DNA of 64,000 nt from HXMU1420-13 sp034669965. GTDB taxonomy: Bacteria; Bacteroidota; Rhodothermia; Balneolales; Balneolaceae. The stretch is taken from assembly GCA_034669965.1 (NCBI GenBank), contig JAXMOK010000004.1, positions 124,001-188,000 of the forward strand, read 5' to 3'. A program made the translations under genes and the position numbers. Positions within the stretch are counted from its first letter, which is position 1; the number at the start of each line of letters is the position of its first letter. A model generated the notes under the pieces. The model was given only the letters and a program-made list of their open reading frames with translations. It was not told where the DNA came from and searched no databases. Shown here in pieces: positions 1-9,700 of the stretch.

Positions 1-1
1 A

Positions 2-790
2 ATATTTGGATTAAATCAAATCCCCATTTATTTAATTATACCCATCACTTTATTCACAATAATAGTAATAATTAATTCATTTAACTTAATTGATGGTATT
101 GATGGGCTAGCTGGGGGTATATCAGCTATTTCAGCTGGTATTTTTAGTGTAGGATTTTTTATTGCTACCGATTTCGTTTATAGTTTTATAGGATTGATAT
201 TATCTATTGTAAGTATTGGATATTTAAAGCATAATAGACACCCAGCTAAAATATTTATGGGAGATACTGGGTCACTTGTAATTGGATTTGTACTATCTAT
301 TTTAACTGTTCGATTTATTGGGTTAAGTAATTTTAGTGATAATTTTAATGCAATATTGGGTCAGTCATCAGTGATTATTCCGATTGCAGCATTATCAATT
401 CCACTTTATGATACTTTAAGAGTTTTTGGAAGAAGATTAGCTAGAGGTCAATCACCATTTGCAGCAGATTCAGATCATATCCATCATACTCTATTAAAAA
501 TGGGCTTAGGTCAAAAAAGAACAGTTTACTATCTATATGGAGTAACATTTCTTATAACTGGAATTGCAATAATCGGATCCACATTAAATCCAAATATCAA
601 TCTATTGATTGTTGTATTAGCTATGACATTGCTATTGCCAACTATTGGAATAAAAAGGAGAATAGCTCTAAAGTTCGGGATTAATATTAATCGATTATTA
701 TCCCCTCAAAACCCAGTTGATACCTACAGTCACTTAGAAGTAAAAAACAATAAAAAAATAAGACAAGATAAAAAAGAAGCTGTCCATTGA
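2..790 (+). CDS. WecA/MraY-type polyprenyl-phosphate sugar-1-phosphate transferase, 5' end outside window
   Basis: This membrane enzyme moves a HexNAc-1-phosphate (typically GlcNAc-1-P) from a UDP-sugar onto undecaprenyl phosphate, the first step of a surface glycan. The frame is open from base 2, so the start lies upstream of the window and only about 262 codons are visible. Seen in order: the family motif N-x-x-N-x-x-DGIDGLAGG (bases 74-118), MGDTGS (bases 257-274), and the histidine motif DHIHHTLLKMG (near 473-505), separated by hydrophobic membrane helices. The tail after the last helix is short, basic and cytoplasmic. UDP-glucose dehydrogenase follows 48 bp downstream and then an exosortase, so it probably belongs to an exopolysaccharide or capsule locus. 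The exact sugar cannot be told from sequence. An internal ATG at 194 is not the true start because the catalytic motif precedes it. Confidence 0.9.
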   Translation: MFGLNQIPIYLIIPITLFTIIVIINSFNLIDGIDGLAGGISAISAGIFSVGFFIATDFVYSFIGLILSIVSIGYLKHNRHPAKIFMGDTGSLVIGFVLSILTVRFIGLSNFSDNFNAILGQSSVIIPIAALSIPLYDTLRVFGRRLARGQSPFAADSDHIHHTLLKMGLGQKRTVYYLYGVTFLITGIAIIGSTLNPNINLLIVVLAMTLLLPTIGIKRRIALKFGININRLLSPQNPVDTYSHLEVKNNKKIRQDKKEAVH

Positions 791-838
791 TTTCTAACAA
801 CTTCTCATCTGTAATTATTAAGAGATAAATAGTTTTAA

Positions 839-2011
839 ATGAAAATAACTGTTGTAGGTACTGGATATGTGGGATTGTCACTTTCAGTATTATTAGCTCA
901 AAACCACAAGGTTGTTGCTTTAGATATCATACAGGATAAAGTTGAAAAAATTAACTCTGGTTACTCTCCTATATCTGATCCAGAAATTGAAGAATATCTA
1001 GCAAACAGCGATCTAAACTTGACTGCAACTACGGATAAAGAATTTGCTTACAAAGGAGCAGATTTTATCATTATTGCAACACCAACTGATTACGATCCCG
1101 AGACCAATTTCTTTAATACAAGTACTGTAGAAGCTGTAATAAAAGATGTAACAGCAATCAACCCAGGTGCTGTAATGGTCATTAAATCCACTATTCCAGT
1201 TGGTTTTGTTGGGCAGATTAAAACTGAATTAGGTGTTCAAAATTTATTTTTTTCGCCAGAGTTTTTACGCGAAGGTCAGGCATTACATGATAACTTATAC
1301 CCTTCCAGAATTGTAGTTGGTGAACAGTCGGATCGTGCAAAAGTGTTTGCTGATTTATTGCTCGAAGGGGCAAAAAAGCCAAAGTCTGAGATCCCAGTTT
1401 TATTTACTGACTCTACTGAAGCTGAAGCGATCAAATTATTTTCTAATACTTACTTAGCAATGCGTGTTGCATACTTTAATGAACTAGATTCTTACTGTGA
1501 GTCTCACGACTTGAGTTCTGTACAGGTAATTAAGGGGGTTGGTTTAGACCCTAGGATTGGAAGTCATTATAATAATCCATCGTTTGGCTATGGTGGATAT
1601 TGTTTACCAAAAGACACAAAGCAATTATTAGCAAACTATAAGGATGTTCCTAATAATCTGATTGGTGCGATTGTTGATGCAAATAGAACACGTAAAGATT
1701 TTGTTGCTAATCAAATTATTAAAAAGAGACCGGAAATTGTTGGAATTTACCGTTTAGTTATGAAAGCCGGTTCTGATAATTTTAGAGCTAGTGCTATTCA
1801 AGGGATCATGAAACGAATAAAAGCCAAAGGTATAGAAGTTGTGGTTTTTGAGCCTTACTTGAAAGAAGAGGAGTTCTACCATTCGAGAGTGATTCGTGAC
1901 TTAGATAAGTTTAAACAAATGTCTGATGTCATTGTAGCTAACCGTATGGTTGCAGAAATCGAAGATGTAGAGGAAAAAGTATATACCCGTGATTTATTTG
2001 GGAAAGACTAA
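839..2011 (+). CDS. ugd: UDP-glucose 6-dehydrogenase (nucleotide-sugar dehydrogenase)
   Basis: It oxidises UDP-glucose to UDP-glucuronate with two NAD+, in the cytoplasm, supplying an acidic sugar for surface polysaccharide. The 390-residue protein has an N-terminal Rossmann fold with VGTGYVGLSL (residues 6-15), the conserved SPEFLREG segment (about 139-146), the helical middle domain (EAIKLFSNTYLAMRVAYFNE), and the catalytic cysteine in FGYGGYCLPKD (Cys255). The length matches the short bacterial form of the family. It lies directly after the WecA-like transferase on the same strand. A close family member such as UDP-ManNAc dehydrogenase is possible but the spacing and motifs fit UDP-glucose dehydrogenase better. 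No clear terminator was seen in the 245 bp AT-rich gap that follows. Confidence 0.9.
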   Translation: MKITVVGTGYVGLSLSVLLAQNHKVVALDIIQDKVEKINSGYSPISDPEIEEYLANSDLNLTATTDKEFAYKGADFIIIATPTDYDPETNFFNTSTVEAVIKDVTAINPGAVMVIKSTIPVGFVGQIKTELGVQNLFFSPEFLREGQALHDNLYPSRIVVGEQSDRAKVFADLLLEGAKKPKSEIPVLFTDSTEAEAIKLFSNTYLAMRVAYFNELDSYCESHDLSSVQVIKGVGLDPRIGSHYNNPSFGYGGYCLPKDTKQLLANYKDVPNNLIGAIVDANRTRKDFVANQIIKKRPEIVGIYRLVMKAGSDNFRASAIQGIMKRIKAKGIEVVVFEPYLKEEEFYHSRVIRDLDKFKQMSDVIVANRMVAEIEDVEEKVYTRDLFGKD

Positions 2012-2256
2012 TAATTTCAATCAATTACTTTATTTCCACTCACATTATAATATTTAAGCCATTTCTAAAATCATTTTATTTTTTTGAATACTTAACTAAT
2101 TGATGATTGTTTCATATATACTAAGAACAAGTTTATTTATTTAATTATTCATAATTATTAGTTTCCTTTAAATAAATAAACTCGCTTTTAAAGGATTATT
2201 GTTATATCAAATTCCAAATTTTACTTCTTATCTAATGTCGATTATTTCGATGAGTT

Positions 2257-2775
2257 ATGCTTAGATCGCCAATCACCAAGTTCATATTAAAAGCAGTTGG
2301 AATCTTTGCTCTTTGGTATGTAATCTATGAATTGTGGTTATTGCCTAAAGGTGACTTGGATGAGTGGTTATCGTTAAACATTGTAGCAGTTAGCGATGGC
2401 ATAATTCAGTTTTTTGGTTATGAAACTTGGACCATGCATAGGATTATAGGTATTGGCGAAAATGCCGGTATTCAGTTGGTAGATGGATGTACAGGTATCT
2501 CTGCAATCGGGTTGTTTCTCGGCTTCATTCTAGCTTATCCAGGAGATTGGAAAAACAGAATTAGTTTCTCTCTTTTGGGTATCGGAGTGATCTATCTGGT
2601 AAATATTTTTAGAATTGTAGTACTAGTTATTACTCAGGAAGAATGGATAGAATTTTTCGATTTTACCCATGATTACTCAACCACTACAATTTTCTATGTT
2701 GTAATTTTTATACTTTGGATCATCTGGGTGCATTTGAGTGAAAATTCTATTTCTTCAAATTCTAAACCAACATGA
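2257..2775 (+). CDS. Exosortase/archaeosortase family transpeptidase
   Basis: A multi-pass membrane cysteine transpeptidase that recognises a C-terminal sorting helix on exported proteins, cleaves it and attaches the protein to the envelope. In 172 residues it shows the family triad: Cys78 in VDGCTGISAIGLFLGF, Arg119 in VNIFRIVVLV, and His138 in FTHDYSTTTIFYV, each at the edge of a hydrophobic helix. It is short, like the minimal exosortases of Bacteroidota-type bacteria, with no fused EpsI domain. The downstream membrane-protein gene overlaps it by 4 bp (ATGA), so the two are translationally coupled. The neighbouring WecA-like and Ugd genes fit the known tendency of exosortases to sit in polysaccharide loci. 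The subtype (XrtF, XrtN, XrtX or other) was not decided. Confidence 0.85.
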   Translation: MLRSPITKFILKAVGIFALWYVIYELWLLPKGDLDEWLSLNIVAVSDGIIQFFGYETWTMHRIIGIGENAGIQLVDGCTGISAIGLFLGFILAYPGDWKNRISFSLLGIGVIYLVNIFRIVVLVITQEEWIEFFDFTHDYSTTTIFYVVIFILWIIWVHLSENSISSNSKPT

Positions 2776-3263
2776 AAGTATGGCTTTATCGAATATTATT
2801 TTTAGTCATCATTCTTGTGTTTCAACTTACAGTTTCAAGAGAAATTAGATCGCATTTATTTGAAACTATCATTTCTAAGAATAATACGTATTCAAATTAT
2901 GGGTACCACGAGCGGATATTACCTATAAATATTGGAAAACGTGTTGCTACATTACAAGTTTATTTCAATGAAAGCTCTAAGAATGTATCAGTAAAACTAC
3001 CTTTCGGGATGTACTTTATCTTTGGAATTTTAGTGATGATAATGACAGGTGCTAAGAATACTTATTATAAGTACATGGTAAGTGTACATGCAATTATCTT
3101 TTTAGTATTAATACCTACTATTTACGCTGGTCTATATTTTTACCCTACATTACTATTAATTGTCGATTTTATGTCGAGGTATATGATTCCACTAATATCA
3201 TTAGGAATAGTGGCGATACAATTAGCAAATCAACACCTAATTACACATGCCTATCAATCCTGA
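2772..3263 (+). CDS. Exosortase-linked membrane protein of unknown function
   Basis: I do not recognise a family. The 163-residue protein has an N-terminal membrane helix (about residues 5-22), a roughly 50-residue probably extracytoplasmic segment containing NYGYHERILPINIGKR, and three or four further hydrophobic helices (about 72-92, 97-120, 122-155). Its ATG overlaps the exosortase stop codon and its own end overlaps the glycerate kinase start by 17 bp. Tight coupling suggests a partner of the exosortase, comparable to the small membrane proteins that accompany exosortases in other lineages. That role is an inference from position only. Confidence 0.6.
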   Translation: MKVWLYRILFLVIILVFQLTVSREIRSHLFETIISKNNTYSNYGYHERILPINIGKRVATLQVYFNESSKNVSVKLPFGMYFIFGILVMIMTGAKNTYYKYMVSVHAIIFLVLIPTIYAGLYFYPTLLLIVDFMSRYMIPLISLGIVAIQLANQHLITHAYQS

Positions 3264-4503
3264 TATCATAGTATCGAAGATTTTATCCTCTTCCATTTCA
3301 ATTCCGAATTCGGTGTTAGAGAAGATTTCAGGACAAATTTGGATTTTAGGTGCGGGTAAGGCATCGGTAAATATTGCGACTGAATTAATCGAAGAATTGC
3401 CATATTCACCTGTCGATGGAATTATTATTTCTCCAACCCACGATTACATCGACAACCTGCAGGTTTTTAAGGGTGAGCATCCATTTCCCGATGAAGATTC
3501 TGTTGCAGCTTCTTTTGAACTTCTTTCTTTGGTCAGGCAAATCCCAGAAGGGGATACTGTTTTCTTCTGCCTTACAGGGGGAGCCTCGTCATTGCTAACC
3601 ATACCGCCCTTTGGGATAGAAGTTGAAGAGTTGTCACTTTTGCATAAATTATTATTGAATTCTGGGGCTTCAATCCATGAAATAAACACAGTTCGAAAAC
3701 ATGTTTGTGAATTGAAAGGAGGTAAGCTTGGTCGTGAATTAGCTCGAACTAATCTATGTACGCTTATCATTTCTGACGTACCAGGTGAGGATTTATCGAG
3801 TGTAGGTAGCGGTCCAACAATGGGAGATAGTTCTACTTTTTCAGATGCTTTTCAGGTATTGAAGGACTACAAAATTTGGAATCATCTCCCACTATCTATT
3901 CAAGCGCATATACAATTAGGTGTGGAGGGTGAAATAGAAGAGAATCCAAATCCAGATATAGCTTACCTCAGAAATCATAAGATAGTTGAATTAAATGGCG
4001 CAAAGGGATTAGCGGAGTCGATAGCTAATGAATTATCGGGAAAAGGGTTTTCAACTTGGGTTGCAAATCGATCCTATCAAGGTCCAATTAGAAGGGTAGC
4101 AAAAGATATTTCATCTAAAGCGATTTCAATACTTAGTGTAAATCAACCTGTAAAAAAACCGGCTGCACTTATATTCTATGGCGAAAGCGAAGTTGAAGTA
4201 AAAGGCTCGGGAAAGGGAGGGAGAAATCAAGAATTAGCATTAATTTGTGCTTTATCACTTGAAGGACAACACAATGTTCAAGTGATAAGTCTTGGTACTG
4301 ATGGAATCGATGGACCAACCGATGCTGCCGGCGCAGTGATCGATTCTTACACAACACTGAAAGCTCGTAAGAAGAAGCTTAACCCTGAAAATTTTCTTCA
4401 GAACAACGATTCATACCACTTTCATGAACAAATGGGTACACTGATAAAGACTGGTCCAACAGGAAATAATCTAATGGATTTACAAGTGTTGATCGTTGAG
4501 TAG
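3247..4503 (+). CDS. Glycerate 2-kinase (DUF4147/MOFRL family)
   Basis: It phosphorylates D-glycerate at position 2 using ATP, feeding 2-phosphoglycerate into glycolysis; it acts in the cytoplasm. The 418-residue protein has the DUF4147 N-terminal domain with GAGKAS (about 35-40), TGGASSLL (about 110-117), VRKHVCELKGGKL (about 149-161) and SDVPGEDLSSVGSGPT (about 176-191). The C-terminal MOFRL domain carries GKGGRNQEL (about 322-330) and GTDGIDGPTDAAGA (about 348-361). The length is normal for the family. The start overlaps the upstream membrane-protein gene by 17 bp with no obvious ribosome binding site, suggesting translational coupling, though the functions seem unrelated. Confidence 0.88.
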   Translation: MPINPDIIVSKILSSSISIPNSVLEKISGQIWILGAGKASVNIATELIEELPYSPVDGIIISPTHDYIDNLQVFKGEHPFPDEDSVAASFELLSLVRQIPEGDTVFFCLTGGASSLLTIPPFGIEVEELSLLHKLLLNSGASIHEINTVRKHVCELKGGKLGRELARTNLCTLIISDVPGEDLSSVGSGPTMGDSSTFSDAFQVLKDYKIWNHLPLSIQAHIQLGVEGEIEENPNPDIAYLRNHKIVELNGAKGLAESIANELSGKGFSTWVANRSYQGPIRRVAKDISSKAISILSVNQPVKKPAALIFYGESEVEVKGSGKGGRNQELALICALSLEGQHNVQVISLGTDGIDGPTDAAGAVIDSYTTLKARKKKLNPENFLQNNDSYHFHEQMGTLIKTGPTGNNLMDLQVLIVE

Positions 4504-4540
4504 TTGGTGAATTCTTAGTTGATAGGTATATTTTGCCATT

Positions 4541-4589
4541 GCTGGTTGCTGGTTGCTGGTTGCTGGTTGCTGGTTGCTGGTTGCTGGTT
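4541..4589. repeat. Heptanucleotide tandem repeat (GCTGGTT)7
   Basis: Seven perfect head-to-tail copies of GCTGGTT occupy 49 bp, ending 18 bp before the start codon of the four-helix-bundle gene. It lies between the stop of glycerate 2-kinase at 4503 and that start. Perfect copies imply recent slippage, so copy number probably varies between strains. Confidence 0.95.
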
Positions 4590-4607
4590 TGATATGATAC
4601 AATAAAG

Positions 4608-4997
4608 ATGAAAAGTTATCGCGATTTAGATATTTACAATCAAGCATTTTTGTTAGCAGTGAAAGTTCACAAGATGAGTCTAAAACTGCCAAAATATGAG
4701 CTCTATGAACAAGGCAGCCAAATAAGAAGATCAAGTAAAAGTATAAAAGATAATATCATCGAGGGATATGGAAGAAAACGATATAAACAAGACTTCATTA
4801 AGTTTTTAACTTATGCCCAGAGCTCATGTGATGAAACTCTGGGGCATTTACAAATGATCTCAGAAACACACGATCTAGAGTTTTCACTCGATGAATTAGT
4901 AACTCAATATCAGTTATTAGGTAAAAAAATTTACTCCTTTATTCAATATGTTGAATCTAATTGGAATGCCCCAAAACCAGAACCTAGAAACCTGTAA
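4608..4997 (+). CDS. Four-helix bundle protein (23S rRNA intervening-sequence / S23 family)
   Basis: A 129-residue, mostly helical protein with the family pattern: an N-terminal YRDLDIYNQAFLLAVKVHK helix, then LPKYELYEQGSQIRRSSKSI, NIIEGYGR, and FIKFLTYAQSSCDETLGHL. Members were first found inside 23S rRNA intervening sequences and resemble the accessory Avd protein of diversity-generating retroelements; many stand alone, as here, and their role is unknown. No rRNA, reverse transcriptase or variable repeat lies nearby. The start at 4608 sits 18 bp behind a seven-copy heptamer array and has no clear Shine-Dalgarno. The gene ends 12 bp before a BatB-like gene. Confidence 0.88.
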   Translation: MKSYRDLDIYNQAFLLAVKVHKMSLKLPKYELYEQGSQIRRSSKSIKDNIIEGYGRKRYKQDFIKFLTYAQSSCDETLGHLQMISETHDLEFSLDELVTQYQLLGKKIYSFIQYVESNWNAPKPEPRNL

Positions 4998-5009
4998 CAA
5001 GTAACTAAA

Positions 5010-6026
5010 ATGATCTGGGAAAATTCTACATATCTCTGGCTATTGTTACTCGTCCCTGCGCTCATTGGTTTAGTGTGGTGGAGAGGGCGATCGATTCACC
5101 GAACGCAACAAAAATTTTTCGATTTAGAGCTGTTTCAATCGCTAAGAATTGGATATTGGGATACCGGGAACACCTTAAAAATTTCGTTAATGATAACCGG
5201 GTTGATCTTTCTCATCGTATCATTAGCCGGACCAAAAGTCGGTACCGAAGTTCGTGAAGTGAAACGCCGTGGCGTTGACATGCTCATTGCGTTGGATTTA
5301 TCGGCGAGTATGAACGCCGAAGATGTAAGACCTAATCGCTTGGATAAGGCAAAGTTTGAAATTCGAAGATTGATCGAACGCCTAAAAGGTGACAGAGTTG
5401 GATTAGTGGTCTTTACCGGTGAGGCTTATCTTCAAAGTCCTATGACGCTCGATTATTCAGCTCTTCTACTTTTTCTAGAAATTGTTGATACCGATCAAAT
5501 GCCGAGTTCTGCCACTGACTTCAAAGCAGCGATGGAGATGTCGCTGGCTGCCTTTCAATCGCTAGAGGAATCTTCAACGGAAGCTGCAAAAGTGCTATTG
5601 ATAATATCTGATGGTGAAGATCATGGCCAATCGTACGAGGAAGCTTTGCAGGAGCTGATTTCTGCAAATATCTCTGTGTATACTTTAGGAATTGGAACTC
5701 AAGAAGGAACTACAATACCGCTTTATGAGGAAGACACGGGGCAGCTTATAGGGTATAAGCGCGATCGAGAAGGTCGTGTAGTTACAACGAGCTTGCAATC
5801 AGGAGTATTAAGGCAAATTGCCTCACAAGGAAATGGTAATTACTATTCGATAGAACGTGGTAATGACGGTATTGATGCATTTCTTGCACGTGTAGATGAG
5901 CTTGAAAAGGGTGAGTTTAGCAGTCAAGAGTATGCAGATTTTAAAAACCAATACCAATGGTTGGGAGCCTTAGCACTTCTTTGCTTTGTTGCAGCTATTG
6001 CCATTCCGAATTACCGAGCTAAATAA
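5010..6026 (+). CDS. BatB/BatA-like von Willebrand factor A membrane protein
   Basis: A 338-residue inner-membrane protein with a large vWA domain. Membrane helices lie at about residues 8-24, 56-74 and 313-333. The vWA metal site is intact: DLSAS (Asp96, Ser98, Ser100), Thr169 in SATDFKAAM, and Asp201 in ISDGEDHG. The phrase AEDVRPNRLDKAK is typical of Bat proteins. In Bacteroidota-type bacteria Bat genes normally sit with moxR and a DUF58 gene and have been linked to aerotolerance or envelope stress. Here it is isolated, followed by a HAD phosphatase 2 bp later. The molecular role is unproven. Confidence 0.85.
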   Translation: MIWENSTYLWLLLLVPALIGLVWWRGRSIHRTQQKFFDLELFQSLRIGYWDTGNTLKISLMITGLIFLIVSLAGPKVGTEVREVKRRGVDMLIALDLSASMNAEDVRPNRLDKAKFEIRRLIERLKGDRVGLVVFTGEAYLQSPMTLDYSALLLFLEIVDTDQMPSSATDFKAAMEMSLAAFQSLEESSTEAAKVLLIISDGEDHGQSYEEALQELISANISVYTLGIGTQEGTTIPLYEEDTGQLIGYKRDREGRVVTTSLQSGVLRQIASQGNGNYYSIERGNDGIDAFLARVDELEKGEFSSQEYADFKNQYQWLGALALLCFVAAIAIPNYRAK

Positions 6027-6028
6027 AC

Positions 6029-6775
6029 ATGATTAAACTTTTTATTACGGATTTAGATGGCTGTGTCACTGATCCTTTTATAACTCCAGATTGGAATGCT
6101 TTTTCTAAGATCAGGCAACTTAATTTAAACAGTCAATCTGATCCTAATATTCCTTCGTTAACCATTTGCACAGGTCGACCAATGCCTTATGCCGAAGCAA
6201 TGGCTCAAATTTTGGGCATTCGAATTCCATTCTTATTCGAAAGTGGTGGCGGCATGTACGATGTTGTACAGAACATTCTTACTTGGACACCTGAATTAAC
6301 GGCTGATCGAAAGAACGATGTTGAAGAAATTAAGGCATGGACTAAAGAGCATATTATGCCTAAGTATGATTCAACCATTCCCGAGTTCGCCAAATTCACT
6401 GATATTGGCATTATTAATCAAAGCTCTGAAGTGATTTACGAAATTCGGGATATTTGTAAAGAATTTATTGCAGAAAATTACCCGCATTTCGAAGTCCATC
6501 ATACCGAGGTTTCGGTTAATATTATTCTCAGCAAGGCGAATAAAGGAGAGGGTATCAAAATGATTTGTAAGCACTTTGGCTACTCGTTAGATGAGGTGGC
6601 CTACATTGGTGATTCAAGCGGGGATATTCCCGGTCTCAGCATAGTAAAACTGCCTTTTGCACCATCTAACGCCACAGATCAGGTAAAAGCGGTATCAACA
6701 GCATTGCGAGGTAAATCAACCGATGGAGTACTCGAAGCCTATCACAACATTATAGAGTACAATCTAAGTTACTGA
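6029..6775 (+). CDS. HAD superfamily (type IIB/Cof-like) phosphatase
   Basis: A 248-residue cytoplasmic phosphohydrolase. All four HAD motifs are visible: FITDLDGCVTD (Asp8 nucleophile, Asp10 acid/base), the threonine of CTGRP (about 47-51), the lysine in SKANKGEGIKM (about 169-179), and GDSSGDIPG (about 196-204). The cap insertion between motifs II and III suggests subclass IIB, as in Cof, sucrose-phosphate phosphatase and mannosyl-phosphoglycerate phosphatases. The substrate is not predictable. It begins 2 bp after the BatB-like gene and its end overlaps the convergent DUF4175 gene by 7 bp. Confidence 0.82.
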   Translation: MIKLFITDLDGCVTDPFITPDWNAFSKIRQLNLNSQSDPNIPSLTICTGRPMPYAEAMAQILGIRIPFLFESGGGMYDVVQNILTWTPELTADRKNDVEEIKAWTKEHIMPKYDSTIPEFAKFTDIGIINQSSEVIYEIRDICKEFIAENYPHFEVHHTEVSVNIILSKANKGEGIKMICKHFGYSLDEVAYIGDSSGDIPGLSIVKLPFAPSNATDQVKAVSTALRGKSTDGVLEAYHNIIEYNLSY

Positions 6776-9700
6776 ATTTCCCTTTGTTGGATTTCCTTCA
6801 ACAACTCGAAGTATTTCTCGATTAATCGCTGATAATCGGGAGCATATTTGGTGAAATCAGGATCGTTCAGTCGGTTTCTGATTTGCATCTCTAGTTCTTC
6901 TAATGAGAGTTCTGGTGGGGTAACCTGATTAAAATCTTCTGCAGATTGCCCTTCACGGCGCTCTTCTTCATCTCGTTCTTGTAAAGCATCTTCAGCCTGA
7001 AGCATTCTCGACAAGATATTTTGTTGCCGCTCGATAAGCGTAGGGTCTACAGCTCCACCCCGTAAATCGTTAATGGTTTCTTCCATTTGCTCAATCATGC
7101 GTTCTAATTCACTACCGAGTTCATCACCAGCTTCCATGCCACCATTGCGTTGTAATTCCTGCAACTGCTTACGAATATCGTTTTGCTGACGTGACATTTG
7201 ATCCAAGCGATCCATTTGATCTTCTCTTAATCGCTCACCCTGAATATCGTTTATCATATCTTGAATCTGTTGATTCAACTGCCGCTGTCCTTCACCCATT
7301 TGCTGCATTTGTTCCATCATCTGTTGGGCAGACATCGAGCCACTACCACCACCCGAATTTTTTTGATTTTGAATTTGCTCAAGTAAGTTTGCCACCAAAA
7401 ATGACAACTTGTTGATGCCGCCCAAAGCCTGACGAGTTGTTACCGAAGCTCTGCTTTGATTACGTTCAGCCATTTGAGTTAAAGCAGATCCAATTAGGCG
7501 CTCTACTTCGAGCTTTTCCTGATTTATTTGATTCGAAAATGGAGGTATTTCTTTTGATAGTTGAAACAATGAATCCGATAAATTTGCAAAAATATTCTCT
7601 ACGTTTTTTTGATCACGAGCATACCCAATATAAGCCTGACTTCTGCTTTCGGCGCCAGAAGCATAACTCACCAAATCTTCTTGTTCCATGCTTAGATTAA
7701 TCAACGAATATAAAATGTACTGCAAACCGGCAATGTTTACATTCATCTGCTGTTGATTCATTTGTTGCATCGAATTCCGTGTCAACTCGGCTAATTCATT
7801 AAATTGCTTTTGAATTTTATTTTGCTTCCCGTTATTCAATCCTTGCTGTGGGTCACCTTCTTTTTCACCGGATGAATCAGAATCAGATTGGGCTTGCTGG
7901 CTTTCTAATTCTTCCAACCTACGAGCAAGTTCTTCTTTAATTTTTTCGATTTCTTCTTTGCTGTACTGTTGTAATTCACCAATTGCTTGTTCATTTTTTG
8001 GGGAAGTATTTTCAGAAAGTTTATCTAATTGATCTTTCAATTGATCAATTTGCTCAAGCATAAATTCATTTTGAGCTTCCGCATTGGGCGACTCAGAATT
8101 ATTGAGCTGCTCTTCTTGCCGAGCCATATCTTCATACGCTTTAGCGAGCTTGTCTAAATCAGCGTTCAGTTTTAATTGCTTGAATAATTCAATCGTACGC
8201 TCGATCCGCTCTTTATAAAGTTGCTCGTTAAACTCTGCATTGTCCATAGCTTCGCGAAGCTGCTCCGGAGTCATCGAGCTCATGTTTTCTTGTAACTTTT
8301 CTAATGCTTCTTTAAAGGCAGGATCATCAATCTCTTCCATTAGTTTTTGAAGCTCTTCGTAGGCATCTAAAGTCTCCTCAGAAAGCAGGCTATTTTCATT
8401 CAATTCTTCCTTCAGTTCTTCAAATTTTTTGTTCAGCTCTTCAACTCTATTCTGAATCTCCTCTTGTTGATTTTGAACCTCCTGAAGTTGACGCATGTCC
8501 TGATAATCAACCTGTGGATTTTCTTTGAGTTGCTCTTTAAACTGCTCATACTGCTGCTGCATCTCCTCGAAGCTGTCAGCAACATCATCTAACTCTGATT
8601 CAACCTCATTTTCCTTCTCATCTAATTCTTCAAAATAATCGATTAAGGAAGGTAGTGTGAGGTTTAACACATCCGAACGACTAGTTTTGTATCCATTAAT
8701 GGCATCGTTATCGGTGGTTTCAATCCAAAAGGTCACTTCATCTTTTGGCTTTAAATCAAGCAAACTCACATCCCAAGTATAGCCTTGTAAACTTCCATTA
8801 GAGGGATTAGAAAGTGAAATAGATCCCTTAATAGGTTCATCAACAAACGCGCGAATTAATTGATAGTTAAGTTTTGAAGATGTAATCCCGAAATCATCGG
8901 TAGTTCGATATAACAGAGAAAGCTCCGACGGTTCAACCTGAGTAACTGATGAGTTAGGTTCAATAATTTCAGCTAACGGAAAAGCATCTTCAATGGGTTC
9001 AATTGTGAATTCAAAAGGATTTAAGTTTTCGAGACCACTTCCGTCTTTCATATAAAATTGAAGGGTATCGTTGGTTGAAACCTCTAAGGTGTAAGAAAAA
9101 CGATGTTCATTTGTCGGTGAAAGATCTACACTTTTGCTTGTGCTGATGAGTTTTAAATCACTTACCGCTTTATTGATTGCTCCTTTTAAATGAATCAGGC
9201 TTCCTTCAGGAGCATTAATTTGGGAGAACGGGTAGTTGAATGAAACAGAATCAAGTTTAGTGTAAGCAGGAGGGAGAACAGTAGCGGTAAGTTCGACAAA
9301 CCTTGGCCGTAACTGAACATTGGCCGAAAATATCTCCGACTTAAACCCGTCCATTTCAACAAAATAACTCAGGTTTGTATTTATCTCGATCGGTGTAGAA
9401 CTGAAAACGCCATTTCTCGAATCCATACCTCGTTTTCTGAACGTGTCTTCAACAGGAGTTTTGAGATATAACGAAACTTCGTCCGGAGTATCGCCGGTAA
9501 ATTGAATATTTACTTCAAAAAGGCTTCCTTGTTCTAAGGTAATATCACCGGGAGTAATGGTGTAGTTATATGGATTTGGTTTTTCAAACGACTTGGCAAG
9601 ACTAAAATATCGCTGTGTGGCATCACTGAAATTCCAGAAACTAAACATGGCAACTAGTATAGCCACAATCGAAAACCGCACATTTTTCTTAAATCGAACC

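Noticed and set aside
4541..4589. Possible CRISPR array
   Set aside because: Units are 7 bp without spacers and no cas genes are present; it is a simple tandem repeat.
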